Part shown: one piece after another, positions 12,540-23,988 of the stretch
How the letters are laid out: every line of letters starts with the position of its first letter
Numbering within the stretch: position 1 is the first letter of the stretch
Source: Sipunculus nudus
Taxonomy: Eukaryota; Annelida; Sipuncula; Golfingiida; Sipunculidae
NCBI GenBank assembly: GCA_026874595.1
Contig: CM049313.1
Span: 17,295,508 to 17,359,507 of the forward strand
Reading direction: 5' to 3'
Length of the DNA: 64,000 nt
Notes under the pieces: generated by a model
The model's database searches: none
The model's input: only the letters and a program-made list of their open reading frames with translations
Told to the model about the DNA's origin: nothing
Translations under genes and position numbers: made by a program

Positions 12540-13672
12540 CTGTATCAGAACACACCATGAACAAAGTTATTCAAGCACATAGCCAAGGAGCAGACCAACA
12601 TGCCCGATTCAGCCCTCAATAATGAATATGAAGAAGACTAGAATCAGCTGCAGTGGAAACAATTGTTAGACATGTCTGTCACTTGATATATAATACGAGG
12701 AAATATATCGTCCGTATGTTCAAAGGCAGACTAAAGTTTAGTCCTAGTTTAATTTGCTGTTCAAATTTACACTGTATGCTCAAAAACGGACATGAGATAA
12801 CTGAGTTTAGTTCTGAATTTTAGTCCGTGATTTAGGCAAAAAAAATTAGACCTTGCTGGTAGTGGGGGTAGATTAATGTTCGACTAAATGTTATATTTCT
12901 TGTGAATTTCCTAAAATAATGTAATACACAGGACACTGTAGTCATTTTATTCGGCCGTAAAAAGGTCAGTACTAAAGTAATCCAAGTAATGTATTAACCC
13001 TATAAATTGTTAACTCAAATACATCGACAAGCAGTTAGCTGACACTGGCCTTAAAAGTAATTATATTTAAAGAAAATTAGCTATATATTTACATTTTGAA
13101 ATACACTGAACTTGTAGCCCAAAGCCCAATAAAACTTCAACAAATGAAAATTTCACTTTAAAATACGTTTAAATGTTCGTTATAGTATAGCTTTTTGTAG
13201 CACTAAACCGAATGATTTTGACTCTCTGAGACCATAACCTTCCGCCTAAAAGGCATCTGAATAAGACGCAGAAATCTGCCTAGGTCAATATTACAAAACC
13301 AGTGACCTTATACATAGTGAATACAATATTAATCTTTGAACTTTTATGTAAAGAAAAAATTAAGAATAAAACATAGCAATTCTAAAAATATATTATTACA
13401 AAACGTAATTGTTATGATAGTGCAGACCTTAGTTCCATTAATCTTATGTCCAGGTCATTTACATAAAAAATGGGAAAATATGTGGTTTTGTATACAGGGA
13501 ATCCTTAGAAAGACACCCCATTTACAGAAATAATTAATTTTACCCTCTAAACTTGGACATCGGCAAAAGATTTAGGTTTGCCATTTCTCATATAGATCAC
13601 GCGTAACCGGGATTTACTTAAAAAAAAGACAGGATATATTATATCAGTACATGTATTTTTTTCCATTCTCAC
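12540..13672 (-). other. Gene A intron 12
   Basis: 1133 bp aligning with gene B intron 12. Nothing else is recognised. Confidence 0.7.
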
Positions 13673-13760
13673 CTTCCTGAGCTACTCGACAGATTGCGCC
13701 AGCGGCAAGTAGGAACGTGCACAGATCTGCCTTACGCCACATCAGTGAGCCACCGACAGT
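13673..13760 (-). CDS. Gene A exon 12 (FAD-binding segment)
   Basis: 88 bp encoding [20 protein letters not shown]. It corresponds to family VGGNIxxxxPxSDLxPxLxA at the FAD isoalloxazine. The GGN asparagine is serine here and in B. Confidence 0.92.
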
Positions 13761-14004
13761 CTGCAGACATCAGTAAAACTAAAGGTACATTTAATCATTC
13801 AAATTAATTCAATGTGCTAGACTTATAATAAGAAAATCAATTTATTGGACCAGTTTTGGAGAAAAAGTGTTTTCTTTGCCATATTGAAACATAAAGGGTT
13901 TACATATTAATAAAATAATTGGAAATCTTCTGCTAACTGATAGCTAAATTTTGGATTAAATCAAACTTTTATCGAAGATAAAAAAATGAACTGTGCAATC
14001 TTAC

Positions 14005-14078
14005 TGCCATGCTTCTTGTTTGCTGTCCTCCAATCTGTCTTGTCACATTAAATAACGCCACAAGTGAGTGAAGGTCAC
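14005..14078 (-). CDS. Gene A exon 11
   Basis: 74 bp encoding LVALFNVTRQIGGQQTRSMA, equivalent to family LRWFAGxQVRNVA just before the GGN motif. Confidence 0.9.
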
Positions 14079-16418
14079 CTTGAAATAATCAATATAAAAA
14101 TTGTAAGTATGTTTATGTTTGAAAGCAACAGGTGTTCCATTCCGCTCCGCTGAATCTGACACACTTCTTAAAGCTATAGCACTTAAGAATAAATCACAGT
14201 CAATTTTTTGTTAACAGGTAGAGAGAACCTGATTACATGCTGATGGTTACAATTCTTACATAGCTATGTATCTCACACGGGAAAACGGAGGGTCTGTTTG
14301 CGAAATTGCTCAAGACAGTGGAAACAAATGAAATAATACAGTGAAAATGAAATACCAATTTTGCTGTAGCTCCGAATAATTAATGCTGTGGTTAATTCAT
14401 CTAATAGTGGAGTTGATAAAAGTTCCAAACAAATGCTGCCGTTTTGAAAATTATTAATTTCTAATTACACCCATTTCTTTCCATCTATACTCTCAGATGT
14501 AATCTTTGTATTGAAGCCATAGGAAGACCATTTTTGTGACACCTAAACTAGGGCAACATAATTGAGCTTACACTGACATACAAGTCATATAGATAATATA
14601 CCCATAAAATCATGCGCTGATAGCCCGAGCGGTTTTTGATATATATTATAAAAAAAAACTTGGCAGTGTATTTGCAAAAAAAAAAAAAAAATAGAGGGAA
14701 ATCGTCCGCGGAGTTATGCAACGGGATCACTTAAAAAAATCCAACTAAATTCATATCCATTTAATTATCCTTTCTCTAAAGAATAATGGAACGTGATATA
14801 AAAGCCAAAGTCTTGTATTTAGATTACCCGGGAAAAAATGAATTATGACACTTTTGGTTGCCGGTCAACACACGAGGGTGCCTCCTGCACCTCACATACA
14901 CACTCTGATCACCTGGCAAAAAATACAGTGAAACTTTTCCATACAGTCACGTGACCGGAAGTGGGTCGGATTCTGTCAAACGTCCGAGATCCAGGTGCGA
15001 TACATAAATACCCGATCCCAAGATTTAAAGCCAAACCGTTAAACCGAAACATTTCATCTTGAAATATGGCTTACTCAACCACACAGGTGTACTCTATCAA
15101 TTTTGAAGTCACAGGATCAAAGATCAAGGCGACAGGACCCTCTTCTCGACAAAGGTTGTGGACCCATTTTAAGCCAAACCGTTTGAACGAAACCTTTCTT
15201 CTTGCACATATGGCTCACTTATATTATTATATAAATATAATCATCCTGCTGGGCGATGGGATTTTGCATGCAAATTATATGTCAATATATTTTTTAAATT
15301 ATCGTTGATTTAAAAATAATATTTTTGACACAGCCTCTCACGTCTGGTCACATCATTAGTTTACATCCCTTGATCGCAAGTTAATACATACGAATAAGTG
15401 TACTATATCCTATCCCTTTTAGTGACTGGTCCTTTTGGATTCCGTCCATGCTGCGCATGTTTCGCTATCAGTATATGGTTTATTTTCGGATTGTTGGAGG
15501 TGAAAGTAACTAACCGCATGAGTCGCAAACAGGGCCACAATAATAATTAACGTCGTAATGCTATAAACACACACAAAGGATGCACTGTATAGGTATCGAA
15601 TAGCACGTGTTTTGAAGTGTACTGCATGCACCCCCCCCCCTTAACACATAACCGTTTAAGAGTACTTCCATTGGTGTAAAACACAAAGCAACGCTAATAC
15701 ACAATTGCCCTCAGTCCCGGGCCTATATGAAAAATAAACTGGCCCGTGATGAGGATGATAATTGTACCTCAATCATATCTCGGCACATGAGAAACTCCGC
15801 AAATACCATAATACATTAAGCAACACAATGAATAATTATGATAACTGGCGTATAAAAGTAGCAAATTACAATTTAAAGGTAAAATGAGTATTAACTGCCT
15901 CATTGCCAAAGCCGCCTTTCATAAAAATGTGTGTTACGAGGAAGTACCGGAAGTAGAAAATAATTGTAGTTATAATGTATTTGTCTAAAACCTAGGTAAT
16001 CTTTAGGGATTTGTTTTATCTGCTAAGGGACAAAATGTGTTCTTTGCTCTTAAAAGTGCGGTTGTGGTCGTCTAAATTGTGAAAACGTTTGCTCAGCAGC
16101 CTTACACAATTAGAAAATTCTGACTTTCAGAGAACTCAAAATCAGCATTTTTCTCCATAGCTCCCAGAACTTAGGTCACCGCCTCTTACATGAAGAGGAA
16201 CCTTGAATTTTGCTTTAAGTTTCCAGATTAAACGACTTAGACTACAAGGCGGACGCAGTCCATCGCTACAAGACAGGTGACTAAGCACAGGCTGCTCTAA
16301 AAACATATACACAAATTTTCTCTCTTTCTCGCACTCATTCTCTCTCTCTCTCATACATCAAGATAACGTTGGCTATTTTGGTGATGTATAAGATAAAGGT
16401 ACGTGAAGCACAGCTTAC
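14079..16418 (-). other. Gene A intron 10
   Basis: 2340 bp. It contains the uninterrupted site (about 14256) where gene B carries a solo LTR, a C10 run at 15631-15640, and a short CT-rich stretch near 16320-16350. No genes are seen. Confidence 0.7.
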
Positions 16419-16568
16419 CAGCTTGTTGCATTAAGTTGTGTATCTCCTCTTCCAGTCTGGCCACTGATATCCCCGCTCCGATTTCCAGCGTATTGTCACA
16501 AAGCTTGACATACTGCAGTTCCCGGGTTGAATTGAGACAGATGTATTCCCCACAATCTTTCAGTTTCC
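16419..16568 (-). CDS. Gene A exon 10 (FAD domain)
   Basis: 150 bp encoding LQYVKLCDNTLEIGAGISVA, equivalent to family IPELxxVxxxxxGIxxGAxxxLS. Acceptor TTGTAG, donor GTAAGC. Confidence 0.9.
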
Positions 16569-16788
16569 CTACAACAATTTAATTTACCAGTGATAGATTT
16601 ATTTTTTAAAGAATGGGGCTGTTTGCGGCAATGCTTTCGGAACGATGAAAGTGAGAATTTGTTATGATGATATGCAATTATTTTTAAGGTTCTAGTTTCC
16701 AAGTTTTAAAGATCGTGAGCTCGATTCCCACCGTCAGTGAACCGTTTTTCTGTGAATGCAATATCCATCTCACCCTCTCCCTCCCTCC

Positions 16789-16844
<56 letters not shown>

Positions 16845-16845
16845 T

Positions 16846-17257
16846 TGTAACCGGACACACAAAAGCGTTCCTACTGGCCTGGCTAGTGAAGTTTGCTTTA
16901 TTAGTGAAGCGGTAGAACGTCTGACTTGTATGTCAAAGGTTACGGGTTCGAACGCACATTCGGGCCTGGTTTCTATTTTCACCGGTTACAAATGGTGACA
17001 GCGGTGGGATCCGGGGAGTTGCTGTCGTGGCATAATGCCAAAACCAGTTCATTTGTGTGACCCCCGGGATAGATTCCCACGTTCTGGGGACAGAACGTTC
17101 TCGGAGAGGTGGTGAATGTAACCGGACACACAAAAGCGTTCTTACTGCCCTTGCTAGTGAAGCTTGCTTTATTAGCGTAGCGGTATACGTTTGATTTGTG
17201 TGTCACAAGTGACGGATTCGAACCCACATTCGGGCCTTGTTTCAATTGTCACCCGCT

Positions 17258-17260
<3 letters not shown>
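16846..17260 (+). mobile_element. Miniature LTR element (TRIM-like) with tRNA-like sequence in each LTR
   Basis: Two direct repeats, 16846-16990 (145 bp) and 17117-17260 (144 bp), each start TGTAACCGG and end in CCGGTTACA or CCCGCTACA. Between them lie only 126 bp. These begin, two bases after LTR1, with TGGTGACAGCGGTGGGAT, a typical primer-binding-site form, and end in the purine-rich tract GGAGAGGTGGTGAA just before LTR2. No coding capacity. Each LTR holds an A-box-like TAGTGAAGCGG/TAGCGTAGCGG and a B-box-like GGTTCGAACGC/GATTCGAACCC; the LTR1 copy has CTGACTTGTA as in tRNA-Thr(UGU). The target duplication is unclear because the element sits in (TA)n/(TG)n DNA. Confidence 0.75.

Positions 17261-17261
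<1 letters not shown>

Positions 17262-17303
<42 letters not shown>
17262..17303. repeat. (TA)n microsatellite
   Basis: About 21 TA units directly after the miniature LTR element. Confidence 0.98.
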
Positions 17304-17307
<4 letters not shown>

Positions 17308-17934
17308 TTATTATATAGGTTCATTCCCTTTAAGCAAACGTTACTCTGACTCATATCTGCATGTATACCTCTACTTTTGGTACATGATTCTGCATACGGA
17401 GTGGGCTGACTCAAAAACATTGTGTAATATAATTAAGCTCTACATAAACGCTTATTAAATATGGTTACAATCGAGTTCAGTGTTTAGACCAGAATCCAAA
17501 TATAAAGAGGGCAATAGTTTGAAACAGAAAGCATATGATCTTAACCTCTCAGGTTCATTATCAGTGAAGGCATATTACTTTTGTATAGGAAACAACCCAT
17601 TGCTCAATTCTAATTTGTTTTACTTCTAGAATCTTTCTTTAAATCTTTTGCAATAAATTCCGTCTAAATTGTGATCATGGTAACACACATAGTGGATGCA
17701 ATTTATCAGTGAGAAAATGACGGTATATTGTCCAACTGGCTAAACATTTTGATACACCAGTAGCATGAATGCCCTATGAATACCCCGTACACAAAAGGTT
17801 TTCCAAATGAATGTTCAATGAATGTTTTTTTCACGTTTGTTATATTCAAATAATCTCAAGCTCAACACAAAGATACTCACATGACCAATAAAAATGGTAT
17901 ATGTGGATAAGATAACAGTAGTATTTATCCAAAC

Positions 17935-18076
17935 CTCTGGCTGTATTTCCAGCTACAACTTTAGCGTCCGGGTGCTTTGCCCTCAGTTTCAGTAATTCTT
18001 CAAGCGTAGCTGGTTGGAACCAGGTCACGCCGTCTCGTGTGACCTCAACACCTCTTTTGTACAAAGCCTGGTCCAG
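17935..18076 (-). CDS. Gene A exon 9 (start of FAD domain)
   Basis: 142 bp encoding VTWFQPATLEELLKLRAKHP and AKVVAGNTARG, matching family VTWxxxxxLxELLxLKxxHPxAKLVxGNTExG, the FAD pyrophosphate loop. Confidence 0.95.
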
Positions 18077-18814
18077 CTGTAAAATATACTTTACATTTAT
18101 GACCTATAAACATGAGAATACCTGGCTATAGTAGGCTGTTACTTTAAGAACAACAGACGGATATTGTGGGAACAGATGATGGATACTGTATGAATAGCAG
18201 GACGATTTATTAAGAGAAGCAGGCGGATATTTAAAAGGAAGAAGGCGAGTATTGTAAGAGATGCAGGCGAATATTGTAGGTGAAGCCGGCGGATATTGTA
18301 GGAAAATTCGGCGAATATTGTAGGGAAAGCAAGAGTGGATATTGTAGGACATGTCGGTAGATATTATTGGAGAAATCGGCGGATATTGTAGGAGAATTCG
18401 GCGGATATAGTGAGACAAGCAGGAGGATATTGTAGCTGTGGTTCAAAGAATATACTATTGCATGCAATTATAAGAGTTGTAGAAAGCGGTTATTCAAGGT
18501 GCATAAGGCAGGTATTGTAAGAGGTACAGGCGGATATTGTCAGAATAGTAGTCGATTCTTGTAGGAACAGCAGGTAAATACTGTTACAAGCAGACTTTGA
18601 ATGAGCAACCGACTGGTATTATAGAAGAAACAGACGGATATCTTAAGAAGAAAATTATAGGATAAGCATGTTAATATTTAATGTAACTGGTCTTGACGGT
18701 AACCGTTATTAGAACATTTTAAATAAACAAATCATCCCCCGTTGGTATTATCCCTGTACTACAATTGAAATTTTAGCTACATATTTTCAGTTTCTTGGCA
18801 TAAAATTAACTTAC
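18077..18814 (-). other. Gene A intron 8
   Basis: 738 bp, mostly occupied by the minisatellite at 18140-18660. Confidence 0.8.
18140..18660. repeat. ~22-bp minisatellite
   Basis: Repeated GCGGATATTGTAGGAGAA-like units of mostly 22 bp, clearest at 18240-18440 and degraded beyond. It is open in some frames by chance only. The unit does not match a neighbouring exon. Confidence 0.9.
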
Positions 18815-18883
18815 CTGAAGCTCACTTGGGAAAATCAGTTCCTGGGAAGGGTCGTATGGACACACCTTAGAAGGTCTCAGTTT
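18815..18883 (-). CDS. Gene A exon 8 (linker)
   Basis: 69 bp encoding KVCPYDPSQELIFPSELQ, the linker before the FAD domain (family YDPTQExIFPPEL). Confidence 0.93.
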
Positions 18884-19118
18884 CTGACAAAAATAACATA
18901 AGCTGTATCACAGAAAAAAAATTATTAAAGAATTTCTGAAATCACGGATAGCGGAACATTTGATTTATTAAAAGAACAAGACCCTTAATTTTTACCGCAA
19001 GGGTTCAAATAGGGTAACTCCAGGCTGTCAGGGTTTTAAGATAAAGGCGTTATGACTTCTGTTGTAGCTATTTTTTTCTGTCGACCTTTTACCGGAACAC
19101 ATTTAGAGATGACGTTAC

Positions 19119-19190
19119 CTGTAGTCGAGTCTGCTTCGTATTGGCCACCTTTTGTTGACAGCATTTATCTCCAAGAGGACAGGGGGCAAC
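19119..19190 (-). CDS. Gene A exon 7 (linker)
   Basis: 72 bp, 24 codons, reading VAPCPLGDKCCQQKVANTKQ. Variable linker between Fe-S and FAD domains; phase 0 on both sides supports it. Confidence 0.85.
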
Positions 19191-19388
19191 CTGAGATACA
19201 AAACATTCCAAAAGGTTGTAAACATACGTTTGGACAGTCAAGTGTTTTGTTGAAAGTAAACTTAAGATATGACCATATAAAGTACACATTGGATTGCTGA
19301 ACAGTTTAAACTGTAAGCTGAACAGAAGCTCCTCGAAATTCAGTGTTTCATGTCATAAATTCATATGAAGAGGCCATTAGGCCTTTAC

Positions 19389-19450
19389 CTTTGAAAAAGT
19401 AGAGAAGCCTTCCAGTATCGGCCTGTACCCCGTGCAACGGCAAAGGTTTC
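19389..19450 (-). CDS. Gene A exon 6 (second [2Fe-2S] cluster)
   Basis: 62 bp encoding [20 protein letters not shown], with the CRC pair that binds the second cluster. Its phase requires the reading frame after the extra base in exon 5. Confidence 0.95.
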
Positions 19451-19685
19451 CTAAAAAAACGCATCCACTTTACATATAATTTAATTTATATTCATAGCTT
19501 CAATATAATTACAATATTTAATGGATTTCATTTTACAATGGATCACATTGCCACATGTCATAAAATATATGAATTAACATGATTATTTTAGCTATAGCAA
19601 GTTGATTATTATGAATTTATATTTTTTATTGATTTTTACACATTATTTTCGGTATTAACGTGATATGCCAGTTTTACATATTTAC

Positions 19686-19813
19686 CTTCTATAGCTCTCT
19701 GAATCTCCTTTTTCTGTTGGTTTTGGATTGTTACGTAGTAAAGTGTACATGCTCATAACCATCCCAGGACTACAGAACCCGCACTGTGTACCGTGGAATA
19801 GAGCCAGGCGCTC
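19686..19813 (-). CDS. Gene A exon 5 (second [2Fe-2S] cluster), +1 frameshift
   Basis: 128 bp encoding [20 protein letters not shown], with the C-x2-C cluster pair. The run of five A on the coding strand (plus 19709-19713) is one base too long: after PKPTE the frame must shift to read KEIQRAIEG into exon 6. Five degenerate copies of its 5' part lie just upstream. Confidence 0.92.
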
Positions 19814-20270
19814 CTGTAAGTAAACAATAATGTGTATATACTCATGACTATCCCAGGACTACAGAACACGCACTGTGCAACGTCGCAAACAGCCATGCGC
19901 TTCTGTGAGAACATAAAAATGTGTGCATGTTCCTGACACACCAGGACACCAGAAATCGCACTGTTTACCGTGTAACAGAGCCTGCGCTCCTGCGAGTACA
20001 TAATAACGTGTGCATGCTAATGACAATCGCATGAATACAGAACCCGCACTTTGTACCGTGGAACAGAGCCAAGCGCCTGTGAATATATAATAACGTGTAC
20101 ATACCCATGACTATCCCAGGACTACGGAACACGTACTGTGTACCAAGAAACAGAGCCAGGCGCTCCTGTGAGTACATAATAATGTGTACATGCTTATGAC
20201 CATCCCAAAACTACAGTTATAAAAAGTTATAAATTTATAAAGTTATAATGTGAACCATGGGACAGAGCCT
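19814..20270 (-). repeat. Tandem array of degenerate copies of exon 5 and its acceptor
   Basis: Five ~88-bp units, starting about 19836, 19925, 20014, 20099 and 20191, each repeat the last intron bases, an AG acceptor and the exon 5 stretch for [20 protein letters not shown]. None has a donor; each runs into the next acceptor. Some keep C-x2-C (QCVFC, KCGFC), others have lost it (QYVFR). Confidence 0.92.
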
Positions 20271-21694
20271 GGACTACAGACATGTGCGTAGAAGAGAGAG
20301 AGAGGGAAGCGAATAATCTAACCTCTGAGAAAATAAAAAGATTGACATGTCTTGACAGAAAATATAATTTCGTCCAGCTAGTAGTTTAGCGAAGGACTGT
20401 ACCATCTGATACTGACGGAACAGGTACTTATGAAAATTCTGTAGACATGCAAATTGCGAGGCTGGATGTGTATATGAAATATTGCCTTGGTAACTTCGAG
20501 GCTTGATATGGAGTTACCAAGACCATCTTTTCTATATACGTTCAGAAGTCTGCCGCAAATGCTTCTCATGTTAATGCTCTTCCACTACGTTTTATTAACT
20601 ATGTTTAATTTTCACTTTTTATGCAGATTGTGGGAAAAATGTATTAAACGCAGACTTTATTTACAGACATAAAGGGGCCCAAGCACCGTTCTTACCTTTA
20701 TAAAAACGAAAGATAATCCGTTGGAGTTTTTATAAAGAATAAGCCAGAAAACGGGGATATCACGGCACACAGCCTGCCTGTTTTGTTTATAAAGACGTGT
20801 ATAGAATATTTTGGGACCCTAAAAAAATAATCAAAACATTTCAATAAGAACAGGTGGCAACAAGCTATTTAAGCTACAGATTTACAAATGGTGTTTTACA
20901 AAAAGTAATCTTTCTACCTCCAGATAAGCAATGTGCCATCTCAAGTAATATGTTTATCCTGATTGCCAGAATTGCAATTGAACAAACATGTTTTTGAATA
21001 ATAAGTTCATACATCCTTTATGACGGCTTTATAAGAACGTTTCACACCAAAAATTACCTTAATTCATATCATTAATATATGCAAAGAGGATGCCACAAAT
21101 TGCATAAATTCTTTTTCAAAAGATAGGTGAATTGGCACCTGTCAACACTCCGCTATTTATGATGTCACATGCCTCTAATATGGGATATTCATATAACAAT
21201 TAGCCAACAGACATTATAATGAAGACAAGTGGTTCCTATACCGCCCGACCGGAGTACTGAATTCCGTATGAGAGTTATGTTTTCCTCACATATTCCCGGT
21301 ATGCTTTCGACGGGTAAGAGAATGTCTAATTTGAAACTGATTAGAGAAAATATAATATTTACATTTACACACACAAAAATACACATATGCACACAAGCAT
21401 ACAAATAACTCCTATAATAGACTCCAACTGGTTCCGGATGTGACGTAACGTTAATTTAATACCTTCAGTCACACAATCGAGCATTTATGGACTGTTGTGC
21501 GGGTGGTAACACAACCTATTGAATGAGTATCAATCTTTCTTCATTTACATACCCTCAGACCTGCGATTCGCATTTTCAAAAGGAACCCTGGATCAGATGA
21601 GCACATAAAAATACTATTCGTAACCCTCATGAGGACTTACAGTGACACACAAATGAAAACTTATTTTTATTCTTTTTTATAGTTCATGTATTAC
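20271..21694 (-). other. Rest of gene A intron 4
   Basis: About 1.4 kb of AT-rich intron with no recognisable gene or repeat apart from a short AGAGAG run near 20291. Confidence 0.7.
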
Positions 21695-21803
21695 CTGCGC
21701 CGGATATACCTTATCCCTCGTGCTGCCGATTCCTTCGACAGTTGTGACGGCACATCCATGAAGAGAGCATATCGGTATTAAACAGGCTGTCACAGCACAG
21801 TGT
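21695..21803 (-). CDS. Gene A exon 4 (first [2Fe-2S] cluster)
   Basis: 109 bp encoding [20 protein letters not shown] and EGIGST. This is the family block [24 protein letters not shown] with the fourth cluster cysteine. Acceptor ATATTTCAG, donor GTAATA. Confidence 0.96.
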
Positions 21804-22412
21804 CTGAAATATAACAACAGTCCAAGGATAGAGCAGAGCGGAACTAAACAGGCTGTCACAGCACAGTGATTGAAATATAACAACAAAAAAGAGGAGAGAG
21901 CAAAGCAGTACAAAACAGGCTGTCACAGCACAGTGATTGAAATAAAACAAAACATGAAGAGAGCAGATCGGGAACTGCACAGGCTGTTACAGCACGGTGT
22001 CCGAAATGTAACAACAATACAAGGAGAGATGAGAGTGGTACTAAACAGGTTGTTAGAGCATAGCTTTTGGAATTAACAACAAAATACGGAGTGTGCAGGG
22101 CGGAACCATAAAGGCGCCGGCTGTCAAAGGATAGTGTCTGAAATATAACAACACACAAGGAGCGCTACTAAACAGATTGTCACAGCGCAGTGGCTGAAAT
22201 ATAAAAAACAGTAAATAAAGAGAGCAGATCGGGAAATGAACAGGCTGTCAGAGCACAGCGTCTTAAAAATAAAAACAATTCATGGAGAAGGTGGGCGGAA
22301 CTTAACAGGTTGTTACAGCAACGCGTCTGAAATAAAACAACACATATCGAGTAAGCAAAGCAGAACTAAACAGGCTGTTGCCGCACAGTGCATGGAATAC
22401 AACGGCAATTCT
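21804..22412 (-). repeat. Tandem array of degenerate copies of exon 4 and its acceptor
   Basis: About nine extra units of 62-68 bp (starting near 21847, 21914, 21979, 22043, 22115, 22171, 22240, 22303, 22369) repeat the ATATTTCAG-like acceptor and the exon 4 stretch for [15 protein letters not shown]. Only some keep the AG (near 22137, 22193, 22337). None carries the rest of the exon or a donor. Confidence 0.93.
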
Positions 22413-22924
22413 CTGGTTTCAAGATGTACATTTTTAATATAAAATAAAAAGGCTGCAGAATCATGCGATAATCACTTATAAACGAGAGCGTCTTTGGGGA
22501 TTCCGTCTTGTTATGACCGAACATTGATGATAATTACACGCACAAGACTGGCAGGTTCAGTAGACACAAGGCCTTGCTGACACTAGGATATACATAAAAT
22601 GATAGGAAGCGAGTGCTTTCATGTAGTCACAAACCGAAATAGGGCTCTGAAGATGTATATTCTTGGATTAGGAATAAGCTTAAAAATGGCTTTAATATCT
22701 CCACGAAAATATTTTTTTTAGAAAAGTTAAAAGATTTAAGGTTATTGAAATGGTATAAATTTTACGGCCCTTGTAGTCTGTTTAACTTTCTGTTAAATAC
22801 GACATATTGTCATGAATATCATGTTTTTATATGCTATAGCTGATGTAGTTTCATGGTACCAAAATAATAAAAAGAAATTTAATCTCATAATCTGTAATCT
22901 TATCATATGTTATTAAAAACGTAC

Positions 22925-23024
22925 CTGATCGTGTTGTCGTTCCAGTCATAGCGTGACACCATGACAGTACACGCTCCGCACCCACCGGATCCACATGATG
23001 ATTTTGTTCCTGTCAGTTGTACTA
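22925..23024 (-). CDS. Gene A exon 3 (first [2Fe-2S] cluster)
   Basis: 100 bp encoding [20 protein letters not shown], the family's [19 protein letters not shown] with three cluster cysteines. Donor GTACGT. Confidence 0.97.
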
Positions 23025-23930
23025 CTTACCAGTAAAGAATTATATATTTCGGAGAATATATTTGTGTGTGTGATTCGATTAGCCTTTCTCGACAGCTAAT
23101 CTCAAATATAACAGCAAATACAATATCGTGCCAAATCCATATCAAGTGATGTAGTCGAGCTCAGACCACCCCATTCCGAGTGCAAACCTGAGTCCTGAGT
23201 CCAAGTACAAGTTTTTGAGGTTCGAGTCAAAGTCCATCTTGTTCAAGTCTAAGTCATATGGAGCCCGAGTCCTAGTCCAATTAAAATATATTACCATTAG
23301 TATTTTATGTTATTTTACACATACCGTTTACCCTAAAGTCTTATTGTATTTAGCTCCAGATACAGACTTTAAGCTTGGAAAATACAGTCTTTTTTTTCTT
23401 ATAGACTGCCAGTAGTTTGCTTACGTATAAAATATAATATATTATGATATGATATGATATGATATAATATGTAACAGAGCTTTCCTTCTGTCGGAATAGA
23501 GATTGACCCGTCCTTATTTCTCGAGTCCTTACCTCAAAGTCCGAATACAAATTCGAGTCCAGGCCGCTCGAGTTGGTTAAAGAAGAACATTTCGATTTTC
23601 TGACTTACTGTCATGGTGTAATGTTAAAATTATTATTAGGATTTTGATTCAAATCTACCCTAATTTGCCTCTATATGTCCGATTTCACTCTTGTTTATTT
23701 TTTTGTATATCATCTAATAAACTGATCCATCCGAACTTTTTTTTTTTTTTTGCTGAATGACCAACTCTCTAACGAAATTTGATTTAAACCTATTTAGCTC
23801 CCTTAAAACATTCTTAGGACAAAGAATGTAGATATAACTGAGAAATTGACTTCAAATGTTTATATTAATAGTCGATATAATCTTAATTTTTCAATGAAAG
23901 TGATTATTAAGCTTTTAATTGCAAAGATAC
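23025..23930 (-). other. Gene A intron 2
   Basis: 906 bp. It holds a probable hAT-like non-autonomous element at about 23150-23580, an ATATG tandem tract at 23440-23470 and a T14 run near 23738. Confidence 0.7.
23150..23580. mobile_element. Possible non-autonomous hAT-like element
   Basis: Clusters of GAGTCC/GAGTCA words at both ends in opposite orientation (23190-23290 and 23510-23580) resemble the subterminal repeats of hAT-type elements. Ends and target duplication were not resolved. Confidence 0.35.
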
Positions 23931-23988
23931 GATCATCTCTGAGGTACTGTAACAAAGTCAGTCTTGGGTTGGGGTTGTGATCGATGAT
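23931..23988 (-). CDS. Gene A exon 2
   Basis: 58 bp encoding DHNPNPRLTLLQYLRDD, matching family ADPETTLLxYLRxxL. Joins exon 3 through a split leucine codon. Donor GTATCT. Confidence 0.93.

Larger units (their letters stand above)
16569..17934 (-). other. Gene A intron 9
   Basis: 1366 bp, dominated by CT, TA and TG microsatellites (16783-16845 and 17262-17303) flanking the miniature LTR element. Confidence 0.75.

Noticed and set aside
16810-17310. Functional tRNA genes at the two tRNA-like sequences
   Set aside because: Acceptor stems do not pair and both copies sit in equivalent positions in LTR repeats, so they are promoter-like remnants rather than tRNA genes.
21711-22158. Cysteine-rich repetitive minus-strand frames that look like a secreted repeat protein
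   Set aside because: They are read-through of the exon 4 decoy array, with acceptors inside the frame.
18140-22412. CRISPR-like regular repeats
   Set aside because: Units are adjacent without unique spacers, in an animal gene with introns. They are minisatellites.
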